Origin: Candidatus Omnitrophota bacterium
Lineage (GTDB): Bacteria; Omnitrophota; Gorgyraeia; Gygaellales; Profunditerraquicolaceae
Assembly: GCA_028710685.1 (NCBI GenBank)
Contig: JAQTTQ010000007.1
Span: forward strand, 1-42,071
Direction: 5' to 3'
DNA length: 42,071 bases
The translations under genes were made by a program, and so were the position numbers. Shown one piece after another: positions 24,488 through 32,589 of this stretch (position 1 is the stretch's first letter; each line of letters opens with the position of its first letter). The notes under the pieces are model-generated. The model had not been told where the DNA came from. It saw only the letters and a program-made list of their open reading frames with translations, and searched no databases.

Positions 24488-25264
24488 CTATTTATCCGGA
24501 TGCTGCTGTTTAAACGGAATAATCGGCGCCACCCAAGGCGTCTGCTGATTAATTACCGATATCTCCAAAGGACAGACATTAGCCGGTACGGTCAATGCAA
24601 ACTTTACGGCATCTTCAATAGCCTTAGTCGACATTAGCCTGGAGGTATCGCTGGTAACATTCTCCAGTTTACCGGTAAGGTCGGTATCCGTTACCCCGGG
24701 GAGAATCGAAGTAACCTTAATCCCGTGGTCGCGTAATTCCCAAAATAACCCCTTGGAGAAAGCGCGTAACCCTACTTTTAAAGAACTATATACTATAAAG
24801 TTTCTTGGCACCGGATCTACAAGCGTAGAGCCGGAAACGATATTAATAATTGCCCCGGACTTCTGCTTGATCATATCATTGATCACCAAACGGATAAGGC
24901 GCACATAGCCTAAATAATTAGTATGCGCAAGTTTCTCTAAATCTTCAATCGGCTGATTCTGGAACGGGTACTGACTGGAGACGCCTGCACAGTTGATCAA
25001 TATATCCACCCGTGAGAATTTTTCTTTTGTCTTATTGGCTAAATTCTCTAAATCTACCAGCTGCGTAACATCGCAAGGCAAAGCAAGAACATCCACCTTA
25101 TGTTTATTGGAAATTTCAGCGGCAGCCTCTTTTAACGGGCCTTCATTACGTGCTGCTATCGTTAAATTGATACCTAAACTGGCAGCGGTTAAGGCTAAAG
25201 ACTTACCTATGCCTCGGCTAGCCCCTGTAACAATAGCAACCTTTCCCTTAAGCCCTTCTCCCAT
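24488..25264 (-). CDS. Short-chain dehydrogenase/reductase (ketoreductase-like)
   Basis: This 258-residue classical SDR has the cofactor motif TGASRGIGKSLA (about 13-24) and NCAG for the central strand. The catalytic Ser (IVSGSTL) and YSSLK supply Tyr and Lys. In the polyketide-like cluster it could reduce a keto group of the growing or cyclised chain; that is positional inference. The ATG at 25264 was preferred over an in-frame ATG 69 nt upstream because AGGGGGGAA sits just before it, the SDR core starts here, and the longer form would overlap the MFS gene by 50 nt. Confidence 0.88.
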   Translation of the reverse strand: MGEGLKGKVAIVTGASRGIGKSLALTAASLGINLTIAARNEGPLKEAAAEISNKHKVDVLALPCDVTQLVDLENLANKTKEKFSRVDILINCAGVSSQYPFQNQPIEDLEKLAHTNYLGYVRLIRLVINDMIKQKSGAIINIVSGSTLVDPVPRNFIVYSSLKVGLRAFSKGLFWELRDHGIKVTSILPGVTDTDLTGKLENVTSDTSRLMSTKAIEDAVKFALTVPANVCPLEISVINQQTPWVAPIIPFKQQHPDK

Positions 25265-25283
25265 AGCTACTTCCCCCCTATCA

Positions 25284-26402
25284 TTAATTCGCTTTAATTG
25301 ACCTTCCCGAAAATAATAAAAACAATAGCCCAAAACCGAAGATAAGAAATCCTGCGCTAAAGCTGTACGACATAATAAAACCGCCTAAACTCACCCCTAT
25401 GCCTCCGGAGATAAAACGCACTGCGCTGTTTAAACTTGCCGCCTCATTTAAAAATTCTTTAGGCAAGTCCGTAAGCATGGTCGCTAAACCCACATGGTTA
25501 AAGGTCCATCCCAAACCCCAGATTACCATAATCAAAACAAGGGCAAAAAGAGGCAGTTTAAAAATGAGCGCAAAAATACTGAGCACCATAAAGATTATGC
25601 CGATATTAACGATCCTGTTTCTCCCCAGCGAATCCGCAAGCAAGCCTCCCCAGAATTCACCGGCTATGCCGCTTAGGGAGGTTAAGGTTATCAGCATGCT
25701 GATAACGAATTGGGTATACTTTAGCTGAGTAGAAAAATACACTCCCAACCATTGTTGTATAGCATGATAAATAAGGCTGATAAAGAATATGTAGGCCAGT
25801 ATCCTAAGCATCGCCTTATCATTAAACGCCCTTAGGTAATTGAATTTAAAATCGCCCGTATCCTCCTTAAAACTGGGAAGGTAGAAATACATGACTATCC
25901 AGAGAATAAATCCTGATAAGGCCGGTATCAAGAATATCCAGCGCCAGTAAATAACCCCGCTTAGAAACAAACCTAAGAGAGAGGCAATAAAGGTCAGGCC
26001 GAAGAATATCCCGATATATTTACCTCTGTTTTCTTTCGCCTTGTGCTTACCGATTAAGATTAAACCAAGAGGGATGACAGAGGCCCCAAATAGCCCCATA
26101 AGGAACCTTCCCATAAACAGGATATTTATATTCCCTGATAGGCCTACTAAGAGATTGGCAAGGGCAAACAAAAACATGCAGGTTAGCTCTATTTTGCGCG
26201 CATCGAATTTACGCACTAAAGGCCCGTAGATTAAAGCAGCCAAGCCGTAAGTCAGCATATAGATCCATATGACCTTGCCAACTACAAACTGAGAAAGAGC
26301 AAACTCCTTTGCTATCGAAGGAATTAAGGCTGCGGCTGCGGCGACATTAAACGATAAAACCGCGCCTTCTAAACATAATATAAGAAAGGTAATTTTTTTC
26401 AA
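25284..26402 (-). CDS. MFS transporter
   Basis: This 372-residue protein has about 12 membrane segments and the MFS signature between helices 2 and 3 (GPLVRKFDARKIE, near residue 60). The mid-loop PSFKEDTGDFKF lies between the halves (about 175-187), and helix 4 carries GRFLMGLFGAS. It is a secondary transporter of the drug-exporter type, and an obvious candidate to export the cluster's product. Its ATG overlaps the aromatase/cyclase stop by 4 nt, so the two are coupled. Confidence 0.88.
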   Translation of the reverse strand: MKKITFLILCLEGAVLSFNVAAAAALIPSIAKEFALSQFVVGKVIWIYMLTYGLAALIYGPLVRKFDARKIELTCMFLFALANLLVGLSGNINILFMGRFLMGLFGASVIPLGLILIGKHKAKENRGKYIGIFFGLTFIASLLGLFLSGVIYWRWIFLIPALSGFILWIVMYFYLPSFKEDTGDFKFNYLRAFNDKAMLRILAYIFFISLIYHAIQQWLGVYFSTQLKYTQFVISMLITLTSLSGIAGEFWGGLLADSLGRNRIVNIGIIFMVLSIFALIFKLPLFALVLIMVIWGLGWTFNHVGLATMLTDLPKEFLNEAASLNSAVRFISGGIGVSLGGFIMSYSFSAGFLIFGFGLLFLLFSGRSIKAN

Positions 26403-26839
26403 AGCTGCGCTTCTTTTTCGATTACCTTTTTAAAAATCAGTAGGTTCTCCTGGGAATGTTTATTAATAAATCCCTCCACCTCTTTATCGGTGAACTTTGC
26501 CTTTTCATCCATCTCAAAATGCTGGATCCAGGTAAGCTCTACCCCTTCAGGCTTCAAGGTGTAAAGCCAGACGATTTTCATATATATAAAGGGAAACTTA
26601 GGTTCAAACCTTTCGGCATAGGCAAAATATTCTTCTTTAAATAAAAGCCTCCAGGAGACCCATGATTTATCCTCATCATCGGTTAAGCGGAAGGTAATCT
26701 TATCCCCTTCCTTACTGATAATTTCAGCTTTCTTGTATTCACTGCCGAATAACTCTATCCAGCGGGGAATATCATTGGATATGTCAAAAACTAAGCCATA
26801 GGGAGCATTAATTATAATTGAATTACAGGTATGTCCCAT
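26399..26839 (-). CDS. TcmN-like SRPBCC polyketide aromatase/cyclase
   Basis: This 146-residue single SRPBCC (Bet v1-like) domain begins CNSIIINAPYGLVFDISNDI, then WIELFGSEYKKAEII, SWVSWRLLFKE and ELTWIQHFEM. Segment by segment this resembles the N-terminal aromatase/cyclase domain of TcmN and the WhiE-type cyclases, which fold and aromatise the first ring of ACP-bound poly-beta-ketones. The comparison is from memory of those families, not an alignment run. AAGGAGG lies just upstream of the ATG. It follows the PF04199 cyclase gene and is coupled to the MFS gene. Confidence 0.85.
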   Translation of the reverse strand: MGHTCNSIIINAPYGLVFDISNDIPRWIELFGSEYKKAEIISKEGDKITFRLTDDEDKSWVSWRLLFKEEYFAYAERFEPKFPFIYMKIVWLYTLKPEGVELTWIQHFEMDEKAKFTDKEVEGFINKHSQENLLIFKKVIEKEAQL

Positions 26840-26876
26840 ACAATCCTCCTTTTTCGCACATTCCCCGGTTCAAATT

Positions 26877-27677
26877 TTACACCAGGGCAACTACCCTTGA
26901 CCAGGCAGCTCCGGTCTGTCGTATCCTTACCGGAAAACATGCAACCTTAAATCCGGCTGCCTGAGGAAGGCTGCTTAAATTACCCAGCCTCTCTATATGG
27001 ATAAATTCTCTTTTCCTGCCGTAAAAATGCGCTGGGTAAAATCTTGCGGGGTCTTTTGAATCAATAAATTCTTTAAGCATAAATTTATAAGGACGGTCTA
27101 TGCCCATAGTATCAACGCCAAAAACCTTAACCCCATGGTCAATAAAAAAATCTATCGCCGTTGTGCCTATCCCGGGATAATCTGTAAAATATCTGGGAGT
27201 CCCGTAAAATTTATCCGCACCCGTCCAGATTAATACGATATCAAGAGGTTTTAAAACATAATCTTCTTTTTTTAGCGCTGTTTCTAAATCTTCAGCGGTT
27301 ATCTCTTCGGCTGCTTTTTTGTGGCGTAAATCCAAGCGCACGGCGTTCTGATAGCAGTATTCAAGAGGTATCTCATCAGCAGTCTTAGATGCCCTCCCCT
27401 CAGATTGAGTCCCATAATGGAAGGAATAATCAAGGTGAGTCCCTACATGCACGGGAGAATGCACTATCTCAAGAGAGAGAAATTCTCCATCCGGAAGGTC
27501 TGCGGGCTTAAGAATTCTTTTCCCCAAAAGGTAATTAATCTTGCCCCTTAAGGTCTTGCCCATAATCACGCGGTTAAATTTCTCAACCCCCGCCTTATGC
27601 GTTATCCGCTCAATATCAACCTTATGGACCTCAAAGCCCTTTTCATCGATCGGCAGGCTCAAATCAATAATCTTCAT
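26877..27677 (-). CDS. PF04199 cyclase (kynurenine formamidase-like fold)
   Basis: This 266-residue protein has the metal-binding signature HVGTHLDYSFH (His77, His81, Asp83, His87) and a downstream FIHIERLGNL glutamate. Family PF04199 includes kynurenine formamidase and later-ring cyclases found in bacterial aromatic polyketide clusters. Placed between the ACP and the TcmN-like cyclase genes, a cyclase or hydrolase role on a polyketide intermediate is the best guess. A formamidase in tryptophan breakdown is less likely because no kynurenine genes are near. Confidence 0.82.
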   Translation of the reverse strand: MKIIDLSLPIDEKGFEVHKVDIERITHKAGVEKFNRVIMGKTLRGKINYLLGKRILKPADLPDGEFLSLEIVHSPVHVGTHLDYSFHYGTQSEGRASKTADEIPLEYCYQNAVRLDLRHKKAAEEITAEDLETALKKEDYVLKPLDIVLIWTGADKFYGTPRYFTDYPGIGTTAIDFFIDHGVKVFGVDTMGIDRPYKFMLKEFIDSKDPARFYPAHFYGRKREFIHIERLGNLSSLPQAAGFKVACFPVRIRQTGAAWSRVVALV

Positions 27678-27710
27678 CTCACTACTCCCGTAACTTACCC
27701 GATACAGATT

Positions 27711-27944
27711 TTATGATGTTTTTGAAAGAATTACCTTCTCGATATCATTGATGTTCGATGATTTTGTAATCTCCTTAGGGCTTAACTTAACCCCGAAAGC
27801 CTTCTCCAGGGCGATAACCGATTCTACCATCTCCGTTGAATCGACCCCAATGCTATCCTGCAAGGATAAATCGTCTTTTAACTCTTCGGGCTTGACCTTT
27901 AACAAATCCACTAAAACTTCCTTGATTTTTAATTTTGTATCCAT
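27711..27944 (-). CDS. Acyl carrier protein
   Basis: This 77-residue acidic helical protein has the phosphopantetheine attachment serine Ser36 in IGVDSTEMVES (DST rather than the common DSL). The length and pattern are those of a discrete type II ACP. It would tether the growing chain for the KS pair encoded two genes upstream. AAGGAGG precedes the ATG. No phosphopantetheinyl transferase or malonyl transacylase gene is visible in the window, so these are presumably shared with fatty-acid synthesis. Confidence 0.92.
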   Translation of the reverse strand: MDTKLKIKEVLVDLLKVKPEELKDDLSLQDSIGVDSTEMVESVIALEKAFGVKLSPKEITKSSNINDIEKVILSKTS

Positions 27945-27981
27945 TTAACCCTCCTTAAAACTTTTGCGTATCCGGCAATAC

Positions 27982-29445
27982 TTATATTTGTACCTCTCCT
28001 TTTGTTGCAGCTGCTTCCCATTTATTGATACCATCCATTACATCCTTAAAACAAAGCTTTGCCAAAGGATCAAAGTCGCTCTCCATAATCCTATTAATAC
28101 GCCCCGGCTTTGAAAAAAATTCTCGCATGCACCAAGAGCCTAACCTGCCCAGGTCTTCCGTAGTAAGGTGATCTGTGGGGATTACCGGATGTAAAAAATC
28201 CCAGGTGCTAAAATCTACCTTCTTGGGATCAACCCAGTTCTTCTTTAAGGCAATCCTCCACATCGGAGAGTTCGGGGCAGGGGTAACATAACCTACCCAC
28301 ATAATATCCGGGTCGACGGCATCAGTAAATTCAAAACGCTGTTTGATGATAGCTTCCGTATCATAGTCAAAACCCATCATTATATCCGCGACAATAGCAA
28401 TATCATTTTTACGCAGAATCTCGATGGTCTTCTTGATTTGATCCAGGGTAATGCCTTTGGCGATCTTCTTTAGCTCCGACTGAGTCGTTACCTCAATGCC
28501 AAAAACGCCCATAAATAAACCATTCTCCTTCATAAGCGGGAGGATAGACTCGCAATTCACCCAATCAATAGCCCTTCCTAGAGATACCCATTTAATCGGA
28601 TTGTTAGATGCCTTTTTAAGTTCACAGAACTTCTGTACCCTTTTAGGGTCGACATTAAAGTTATCATCCTGAATAACCACAACCTTAACCCCGTATTTCT
28701 TATGCAAAAGGTTTAATTCCTCCATTACCCTTTCCGGGGATTTTGCGCGCCATTTTAAAAAGTCAGAAGGAGAGCGTGGGTCAAACTGATCCCACTCATA
28801 GCAAAATGTGCACGCTGAAGGGCAACCGCGGGAAGTAACCATATCAACAAAAGGCTTCCAGTAAGTATGCCCGACATATTTATCCATCGGAAATAAATCA
28901 TAGGCTGGCAAAGGCAGCTTATCCAAATCTTCCATAAGCGGTTTATGCGGCCCCATGACAATTTGCCCGTCAATGCGTGAGGTAACACCGGCTACATCTT
29001 TTAAGGGCTTATTCTTATCAATGGCCTCAACCAGGTCTCCGAAAGATTCCTCTTCGCCCATCACTACAAAATCAACTGCAGGATTTTCTTCTAAAGTAGG
29101 CACAGGCATAGCAGAATACCATAACCCCCCGAAGATTATTTTAGCCTTAGGCAAGGCCTTTTTGATTCCAACAGCTGCATCTTTAAAATGGCGCAATACT
29201 CCGTATCCTCCATAACCATGCAACTGCTCACCCATTACTACGACATCGGGATCTTTTTGCTTTACCTGTTCAATTAATTGATCCATAGAAATCTGGTCAG
29301 CTTTTCCGTCAATAACCGCAACATCGGCGTAACCCCTTGTGTCCCTGACATACGCTGCCCAATGCGCATAAAGCTGGTTTGGAGAACGGTGTATTCCGTG
29401 CGTTGCCCAAGCTCCTACTTTCGGCATAACAAATAATATTTTCAT
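27982..29445 (-). CDS. Cobalamin-binding-domain radical SAM enzyme (class B type)
   Basis: This 487-residue protein has an N-terminal B12-binding-like Rossmann domain (about 1-150: ILFVMP, DVVVMGEQLHGYGG, IIFGGLWYS, VVMGEEE) without the DxHxxG cobalamin-ligand motif. A radical SAM domain follows with the cluster cysteines Cys208, Cys212 and Cys215 (RGCPSACTFC). Members include B12-dependent methylases and oxidative cyclases of the BchE kind. In this cluster it may methylate, cyclise or rearrange the polyketide; the reaction cannot be predicted. A perfect AAGGAGG ribosome site precedes the ATG. Confidence 0.9.
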   Translation of the reverse strand: MKILFVMPKVGAWATHGIHRSPNQLYAHWAAYVRDTRGYADVAVIDGKADQISMDQLIEQVKQKDPDVVVMGEQLHGYGGYGVLRHFKDAAVGIKKALPKAKIIFGGLWYSAMPVPTLEENPAVDFVVMGEEESFGDLVEAIDKNKPLKDVAGVTSRIDGQIVMGPHKPLMEDLDKLPLPAYDLFPMDKYVGHTYWKPFVDMVTSRGCPSACTFCYEWDQFDPRSPSDFLKWRAKSPERVMEELNLLHKKYGVKVVVIQDDNFNVDPKRVQKFCELKKASNNPIKWVSLGRAIDWVNCESILPLMKENGLFMGVFGIEVTTQSELKKIAKGITLDQIKKTIEILRKNDIAIVADIMMGFDYDTEAIIKQRFEFTDAVDPDIMWVGYVTPAPNSPMWRIALKKNWVDPKKVDFSTWDFLHPVIPTDHLTTEDLGRLGSWCMREFFSKPGRINRIMESDFDPLAKLCFKDVMDGINKWEAAATKGEVQI

Positions 29446-29458
29446 GCATCCTCCTTTT

Positions 29459-29500
29459 AAAAACGTAGTCAGAATTATTTTTTATTTTGACCCCGTTTTT
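29459..29500. repeat. Nested inverted repeat between KS-beta and radical SAM genes
   Basis: Arms AAAAACG (29459-29465) and CGTTTTT (29494-29500) enclose a second pair GTCA (29468-29471) and TGAC (29488-29491), with a 2x2 internal loop and a 16-nt AT-rich loop. On the transcribed minus strand the hairpin ends in a U-run immediately before the radical SAM ribosome site. It could be a partial attenuator, an RNA-stability element or a degraded REP-type palindrome. Confidence 0.5.
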
Positions 29501-30729
29501 TATGCTTTCTCTACAACCAACACGGCATTAATCCCCCCTCTGCCCCGGGAAATTACCAATGCCTTATTGATTTTATGTTCTCTGGCTTCCTTACCTATAT
29601 AATTAAGCCCTTGTTTAGCTGGCACATCTAAATTAATTGTCGGAGGGACTAAATTATTCTCCATAGCTAAAATTGTAGTAACCAAATCTACTGCCCCTGA
29701 AGCCCCCAGGAGGTTACCAAACATTGATTTAGGGCAGCTTGCCGGTATACTTTCAGCATTTTTACCGAATACGTTTCTAATAGCTTCTACTTCGGAATTA
29801 TCCCATAAATCTACTGCCAGGCCGTCCAAGCTTATATAATCTATATCCGAAGGCGAAGCTTTCGCATCTGAAAGCGCCTCTTTTATCGCACGGGAGAGCT
29901 CTAATCCCTTAGAATCACAATTAATCCGGTCAACCCCGTCACAAGTCGTAGCGTAACCGGAGATTAAAGCTAAAATATTTGCCTTCCGCGATTTTGCGCG
30001 CTCAATGCTCTCCATTACCACAACCCCGGAGCCTTCTCCGATAACACAACCGCTTCGGTTTTGATCAAAAGGCCTGTAAGCAGATTTGGGGTCAGAATTA
30101 TTTTTGGATAGCGCCCCATAAGTATTGCAGCATAAAAGCGCATAAGGCGTAACCGGCGCCTCCATGCCTCCGGCTAAAATCATATTCAATTTATTCTTGG
30201 CTAAAACCTTCCGGGCATAACCTAAGGCCATTGAAGAACTGGCGCGGTCAGCAACTACTGTCTTGGAAAAGCCTTTTATGCCGTAATAGATAGAAACCTG
30301 TCCTTGCGGTGCAGCGGGAAACCAGGCTGATGCCATATAAGGAGAAACGCCTTCGCGGCCTTCAATATATAAATCCCGCAACTCTGTTTCAGCATAAAGC
30401 CATCCGCCGATGGCATTCCCTAAGAAAATCCCGACTAAATTCGGGTCTTCATTCTTAATGTCAATCCCGGCATCCTGTAAAGCCAGCTCTGAAGCAATTA
30501 AGGCCATATGCGAAAAAGTATCGATTTTCTTCATAAGCCTCTCTGAAATATGGCTATACTTTTCTAAATCGTCTATTTGTCCGGCGATGCGCGAAGGATA
30601 TTTAGAAGAATCAAAACGGGTTATCTCCTTGACAAAAGACCTTCCGCTTTTGATATTTGCCCAGAATTGGCGTTTGCCTATGCCTGAAGGAGAAACTATC
30701 CCTATACCTGTAACAGCAACCTTATCCAT
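29500..30729 (-). CDS. Degenerate ketosynthase (KS-beta / chain-length-factor type)
   Basis: This 409-residue thiolase-fold protein is clearly a ketosynthase (GGMEAPVTP, FDQNRSGCVIGEGSGVVVME, PKSMFGNLLGASGA). All three catalytic residues are replaced: the active Cys by Ser164 (DRASSSMA), the first His by Asp302 (SLDGLAV) and the second His by Asn339 (FGNLLG). Loss of activity with retained fold is the mark of KS-beta/chain-length factors, which pair with an active KS. Its start overlaps the end of the intact KS gene by 8 nt, as expected for a coupled heterodimer. Confidence 0.9.
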   Translation of the reverse strand: MDKVAVTGIGIVSPSGIGKRQFWANIKSGRSFVKEITRFDSSKYPSRIAGQIDDLEKYSHISERLMKKIDTFSHMALIASELALQDAGIDIKNEDPNLVGIFLGNAIGGWLYAETELRDLYIEGREGVSPYMASAWFPAAPQGQVSIYYGIKGFSKTVVADRASSSMALGYARKVLAKNKLNMILAGGMEAPVTPYALLCCNTYGALSKNNSDPKSAYRPFDQNRSGCVIGEGSGVVVMESIERAKSRKANILALISGYATTCDGVDRINCDSKGLELSRAIKEALSDAKASPSDIDYISLDGLAVDLWDNSEVEAIRNVFGKNAESIPASCPKSMFGNLLGASGAVDLVTTILAMENNLVPPTINLDVPAKQGLNYIGKEAREHKINKALVISRGRGGINAVLVVEKA

Positions 30730-31984
30730 TATATCTCCTTAAAACCAATGATGAATGAATCCCCGAAAAACCGCTGCTAGTCTTAAGTATCACGTTAACT
30801 TTCTTCTCTATCGCTTCATTCGGAACGTAATACAAATCACACTGCGGATCCTTCTCTTCCTGATTAATAGTAGGAGGAAGGATGTTTTTCTCAAATATCA
30901 AAGAGGCTACGGTAAGCTCAATGGCGTTAGCCGCTGCCAAAGGATGCCCGATCATGGATTTAAAAGAGCTTATCGGAAGTTTATAGGCATAGTCTCCGAA
31001 GATCTCCTTATAGGCGCTGGTCTCAAATATATCATTCATACGCGTAGATGACCCATGGGCATTAATATAATCTATCTCTTTTGGAGACACCCCGGAATCT
31101 TTTAAGGCTAAGAAAATACAGGTTTCCATCGCCCTTCCGTCAGAAGGAAGGTCAGTCATATGGAAAGCGTTGCAGCTTGTACCAAAACCTAAAACTTCGC
31201 AATAAATCCTGGCATTGCGTTTTAAGGCGTGGTTTAATTCCTCCAAAACTAAGATACCGGCTCCTTCCGATAATACAAACCCGTCGCGTTTATTATCAAA
31301 AGGGCGCGAGGCTTTTTGCGGCTCATCATTATGCGCTGACAAAACATTAACCACATCAAACGCCCCAAAAGTAATAGGCGTTATAGGCGCCTCTGCCGCA
31401 CCGCAAATCATAACATCTTGCTCTCCATCCTGAATTGATTCCAAGCCAAAACCCAAAGAATCTGTTCCGGCAGTACACCCTGTAGAGAGCGTATTACACA
31501 CTCCCTTAAGTTTGTATTTTGATGATAATTCTATCGAAGGGGTATTAAACATAGCCGCGTCATACAAATCCGGGCGGACTAATGAAGGATCAATCGGTTT
31601 TTTACCGTCATCGGTTACAAGCGCAAACTCCTCTTCCATATATTTTGTACCGCAGATAGCATTGGCCAGACAGACGCCGACACGGCGGGAGTCTTCTTTG
31701 CTAAAATCCAAACCACTGTCTTTTATTGCCATATTACCCGCCACTACCCCAAACTGCACATACCTGTCCATGCGCATAACTTCCTGGTGTGTTAATCCTA
31801 ATTTAAAAGGGTCGAAGTCACGTACTTCTGCGGCGATTTTGGTATTAAAAACAGAGATGTCAAAACCATCAACTAATCTCACTCCTGATTTGCCATTGGA
31901 CATACCAGACCAAACTGCTTCTTTCCCTATGCCGTTTGGCGAAATAGTGCCTATCCCGGTTATAACTACTCTACGCTTATCCAT
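30722..31984 (-). CDS. Beta-ketoacyl synthase (KS-alpha)
   Basis: This 420-residue FabF-like ketosynthase has an intact Cys-His-His triad: Cys170 in LSTGCTAGTDS, His310 in NAHGSST and His347 in IGHPLAAANA, plus Lys342. The STGC(T/S)xG.DS active-site style is that of type II polyketide KS-alpha enzymes. It would condense malonyl-ACP units. The next gene encodes an inactive partner. A house-keeping FabF role is less likely given the KS-beta, cyclases and lack of fab genes nearby. Confidence 0.92.
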   Translation of the reverse strand: MDKRRVVITGIGTISPNGIGKEAVWSGMSNGKSGVRLVDGFDISVFNTKIAAEVRDFDPFKLGLTHQEVMRMDRYVQFGVVAGNMAIKDSGLDFSKEDSRRVGVCLANAICGTKYMEEEFALVTDDGKKPIDPSLVRPDLYDAAMFNTPSIELSSKYKLKGVCNTLSTGCTAGTDSLGFGLESIQDGEQDVMICGAAEAPITPITFGAFDVVNVLSAHNDEPQKASRPFDNKRDGFVLSEGAGILVLEELNHALKRNARIYCEVLGFGTSCNAFHMTDLPSDGRAMETCIFLALKDSGVSPKEIDYINAHGSSTRMNDIFETSAYKEIFGDYAYKLPISSFKSMIGHPLAAANAIELTVASLIFEKNILPPTINQEEKDPQCDLYYVPNEAIEKKVNVILKTSSGFSGIHSSLVLRRYNG

Positions 31985-31988
31985 AAAA

Positions 31989-32588
31989 TTATTTCTTCTC
32001 CTCTTCTACTCTGGTAATTTTAAATACGATATTACCGCCGTCAGGGCAGGTGACCGTATCGATAGAATTTTGGTCTTGCATAAAGAAAAACCGGGCTCCA
32101 AAATTTAAAGCAAAAAGCGCAGGGAAGGCGCAATGAAATGCCGCACCGCAAAATCCGGGGATGCATTTTAGCCCTTGCGTCTGCCACTTATCTCCCTTTT
32201 TATATCCGAATGAACATTTCCCTTGAGCTTTAACTACTTCTATAATCATCTTCTTAGGATTGGGGCCTTTATGGTTAGGGTCTTTAGGGATAACTTCGAC
32301 TTTTCCTTCTTTATCAAATATCTCTGCCTGAAACTCTAGTTTCCCCCCGTCGGGACAGGTGACTAAAAGCGAACGCTGATTATCGCGAAACCCAAACTTC
32401 GCCCCGAAGCTTAAGGCGTATATAACCGGGAATAATGCGTGGGCAAGCCCCAGGCAAAAATGTTTGGGAGGATGAGTAAAATCTTCCAGAATTATCTCAT
32501 CCCCTTTTTTGTAACCATGGTAGCATTCACCGAATACTTTAGTTACGGTAAGCTTTAATTTTGGAAAAGGGGTATTAACCTCATTCAT
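31989..32588 (-). CDS. Tandem TIGR04076-type protein (two fused copies)
   Basis: This 199-residue protein consists of two homologous halves (about 8-92 and 110-193). Each has a C-x-x-GYKKGD start, a Cys-containing helix (HFCLGLAHALFP; GFCGAAFHCAFP), F-G-A-(K/R)-F and a final VTCPDGG. Equivalent cysteines are Cys22/45/78 and Cys125/147/181. This matches small TIGR04076 proteins of unknown function, here duplicated within one chain. The three conserved Cys per repeat could bind a metal or a thiol. It lies 4 nt before KS-alpha in the same operon. Confidence 0.8.
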   Translation of the reverse strand: MNEVNTPFPKLKLTVTKVFGECYHGYKKGDEIILEDFTHPPKHFCLGLAHALFPVIYALSFGAKFGFRDNQRSLLVTCPDGGKLEFQAEIFDKEGKVEVIPKDPNHKGPNPKKMIIEVVKAQGKCSFGYKKGDKWQTQGLKCIPGFCGAAFHCAFPALFALNFGARFFFMQDQNSIDTVTCPDGGNIVFKITRVEEEKK

Positions 32589-32589
32589 C

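Noticed and set aside
25265-25333. Longer N-terminus for the SDR
   Set aside because: It would overlap the MFS gene by 50 nt; the downstream ATG has a clear ribosome site and the expected SDR start.
30088-30117. Second copy of GTCAGAATTATTTTT inside KS-beta, as if a repeat had inserted
   Set aside because: The translated segment (SKNNSDPKSAYRPFD) is the normal conserved KS motif region, so the match to the intergenic hairpin is most likely chance in AT-rich DNA.
29500-31984. KS pair as ordinary fatty-acid FabF duplicates
   Set aside because: One copy has lost all catalytic residues, and the neighbours are cyclases and an ACP, not fab genes; still listed as the main alternative to be tested by phylogeny.
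31512-32108. 198-residue plus-strand frame opposite KS-alpha
   Set aside because: It mirrors conserved KS coding sequence, has no recognisable domain, and is not supported by neighbours.
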